Source of the DNA: an uncultured Collinsella sp.
GTDB taxonomy: Bacteria > Actinomycetota > Coriobacteriia > Coriobacteriales > Coriobacteriaceae
DNA length: 6,352 nucleotides
Assembly (NCBI GenBank): GCA_934655835.1
Contig: CAKUHM010000083.1
Coordinates: 1-6,352 of the forward strand
Direction: 5' to 3'
The notes under the pieces: generated by a model
The model's database searches: none
What the model was told of the DNA's origin: nothing
Seen by the model: only the letters and a program-made list of their open reading frames with translations
Translations under genes and position numbers: made by a program
Part shown: one piece after another, positions 4,768 through 6,352 of the stretch
Layout: every line of letters begins with the position of its first letter
Position numbering within the stretch: position 1 is the stretch's first letter

Positions 4768-6312
4768 CTAGTCTTGGGGCGTCCAGGACCAGAAGAAATT
4801 GATGAGGGCTACGCGCGAGGCGGCACCGGTCTTTTTGTTGATCGAGGCGATGTGGCGGTAGAGCGTAGAACGCGAAAGGAAGAGCGCCGCCGCCACGTCC
4901 TGCACGCTGTCGTCCGAAACGACCAACGCCTCCAGCACATCGCGCTCGCGCTTCGTAAGTCCAAAGGCGGCTACAAAGCCGTCGAGTCGATCGTCAAACG
5001 AAAGCTCCGGCGTCTCCGGGGGCACCGCGTCGGTCTGATCGGGCGCGCGGCTCTTGCCAAGATCGTCGGTGGCAAACGCCAGGCCTCTGTGATCCGCTTC
5101 GTCCTCAACGCCTTGTCCAAACTGTCCCAGCAGCGAGATCGCAATGCCGACAAACAGCACGAGTACGACACCCACCGCCATTAGCACGTTTTGGCTCGAG
5201 ATGATCGCCACCGCCGGCGCCGTCACAAGCATTGAGCAAATGTTGTTGATGACGCGGCCCATGCACGGCCACAAATACGACCAGCGCGCATACATCGAAA
5301 TCGCGGCGAACTTCGCGGTGAAGAACACCACGAAAAAGCCCGTGCCCAGGTAAAAGATAATCGTGGCGGCGAGCGCATTACCGCCGTTGCCATCGGTGAT
5401 AAGCACGAAGAACGAGAGCGTGGACAGCATGGCAGCGCACGTCATGATGATATTCATATACGAGCGTCCTCGCAGGTCATACAGGGCGCCGGCGGCAAGT
5501 GCACTCGCAACCAGCAGCAATCGCGGCCAGTCACCCAGATCGATGGCGCCGGCGGCATGCGAGGTCGTAAGACCGGCGTTGAGAGCCGCGAATACGCCGG
5601 TGAGGCAGGCGGTCGCCACCGTCAAGCGCACTACGGCACCTTGGAAGGCCGCCTTTGCCTCGGGATTATCGCGCCACTTGGCGCCATGCTCCGACGCATC
5701 GACCGATAGCTCGGCAATCTCGAACTCGAACTCCGGCGCAGACTCATCGCGCAATTTAGCTCGGCGGGTACCGTGAAGCAGCCCAACCAGCGCAATCGCA
5801 CAGGCGATAAGGACAAACTGTTGAGGAATGCCCGCAGGCATCACCATATGGTTGAGCACCTGCGCCAAAATGCCCGCAGCATAAGAAACCGCCACGGCAC
5901 GTGCCAGACAAGGCGTCTGCGCAAAACGCCGCGCCAGATTGGCATGGGCGGTCGATCCGCAGTAGCCCAAGGCGCAGCACGCCACCAGACCGCCCGCAAT
6001 CACGACCTGAAACTGCCCCGCCATGATCAACAGCAGCAATGCCGACACCAGCAGCACGCCCGTCATATCGCTCGTTGCATCGATTGCCTGGGGACGGCGA
6101 TAGTACAGGAGAGGACGCACAAAATAGCCAATCACGCTCGCGCCGACGACGATGCTCTCGTAGACAACAACCTCGTTCGCTGGCACAAACTCGGCCACGC
6201 GTACGTCAAAGAAGTACTCGCCGGCCAAAAACGTGAAAAAGAAAAGCGCCAGGCACAGAATCTCCCGTATGCCCCGGCGCAAATATGCGGTTGTGTCTCC
6301 CAGGTCCCTCAT
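4768..6312 (-). CDS. LuxR-family regulator with 12-helix membrane domain
   Basis: Residue numbers count from the ATG at 6348 (526 aa). Residues about 30-409 hold twelve hydrophobic segments in a 6+6 arrangement, near 30-47, 59-83, 96-113, 115-132, 147-169, 177-192, 237-260, 275-291, 297-318, 325-350, 358-383 and 387-409, with a charged loop at 193-236. This resembles an MFS-transporter fold. An acidic linker (410-463) joins a C-terminal LuxR/GerE helix-turn-helix: LTKRERDVLEAL (464-475), DVAAALFLSRSTLYRHI (484-500), then NKKTGAASRVALI (504-516). Such proteins probably sense a ligand or envelope state and bind DNA while held in the membrane; ligand and targets are unknown. The ATG at 6312 has a G-rich site (GGGGG, 6318-6322) 5 nt upstream, giving 514 aa. 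A start at 6348 cannot be judged because only 4 bases precede it. The gene runs in the same direction as the cluster downstream but is separated from it by a terminator. Confidence 0.88.
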   Translation of the reverse strand: MRDLGDTTAYLRRGIREILCLALFFFTFLAGEYFFDVRVAEFVPANEVVVYESIVVGASVIGYFVRPLLYYRRPQAIDATSDMTGVLLVSALLLLIMAGQFQVVIAGGLVACCALGYCGSTAHANLARRFAQTPCLARAVAVSYAAGILAQVLNHMVMPAGIPQQFVLIACAIALVGLLHGTRRAKLRDESAPEFEFEIAELSVDASEHGAKWRDNPEAKAAFQGAVVRLTVATACLTGVFAALNAGLTTSHAAGAIDLGDWPRLLLVASALAAGALYDLRGRSYMNIIMTCAAMLSTLSFFVLITDGNGGNALAATIIFYLGTGFFVVFFTAKFAAISMYARWSYLWPCMGRVINNICSMLVTAPAVAIISSQNVLMAVGVVLVLFVGIAISLLGQFGQGVEDEADHRGLAFATDDLGKSRAPDQTDAVPPETPELSFDDRLDGFVAAFGLTKRERDVLEALVVSDDSVQDVAAALFLSRSTLYRHIASINKKTGAASRVALINFFWSWTPQD

Positions 6313-6352
6313 GGTAACCCCCACCCGCTTAGATGTCCGGAGAACCATTTTA

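Noticed and set aside
1..6352. tRNA, rRNA, CRISPR array, integrase or transposase gene
   Set aside because: I looked for cloverleaf-like arms, regularly spaced direct repeats and recombinase motifs on both strands and found none.

Overview
The window reads as GC-rich chromosomal DNA of a high-GC gut actinobacterium, most likely class Coriobacteriia and possibly Collinsella. This rests on three things. One is a LuxR-family regulator carried on a 12-helix membrane domain, a family expanded in that class. The second is a set of small Ser/Ala-rich lipoproteins with SRxAFV signal peptides. The third is a palindromic intergenic repeat around a GGTGCCTG core. The genus is an inference and was not tested by any search. 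All six genes I accept lie on the minus strand, so transcription runs from the right edge to the left edge.

From right to left: (1) a membrane-bound LuxR-type regulator (4768-6312, possibly starting at 6348), closed by a strong intrinsic terminator at 4724-4765. (2) An intergenic region of about 100 bp (4622-4723) that probably holds a promoter and contains a candidate operator. (3) A tight four-gene cluster. It encodes a small membrane-anchored protein (4169-4621), a cytoplasmic-looking zinc-ribbon protein with a Gly-rich segment and a Gln-rich helical segment (2589-4151), and two lipoproteins that are diverged tandem paralogues (1758-2513 and 1036-1722). The cluster ends in a second near-identical copy of the same terminator repeat (988-1029). 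(4) pyrE, orotate phosphoribosyltransferase (217-897), with its own strong Shine-Dalgarno sequence and a stem-loop directly after its stop codon. (5) A gene-free stretch at 1-216 packed with secondary structure: a 14-bp hairpin, a 99-nt element with perfect 15-bp terminal inverted repeats and inner hairpins, and the pyrE 3' hairpin.

Only pyrE (UMP synthesis) and the regulator class can be named with confidence. The four-gene cluster looks like a coherent envelope-associated module: one membrane-anchored exported domain, two lipoproteins and one cytoplasmic zinc-ribbon protein. It lies directly downstream of, and in the same direction as, the regulator. A sensor-regulator controlling an envelope cassette is the natural hypothesis, but nothing in the sequence proves regulation. 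The most distinctive non-coding features are the two terminator-shaped repeats, identical at 39 of 40 positions, and the 99-nt structured element beyond pyrE.
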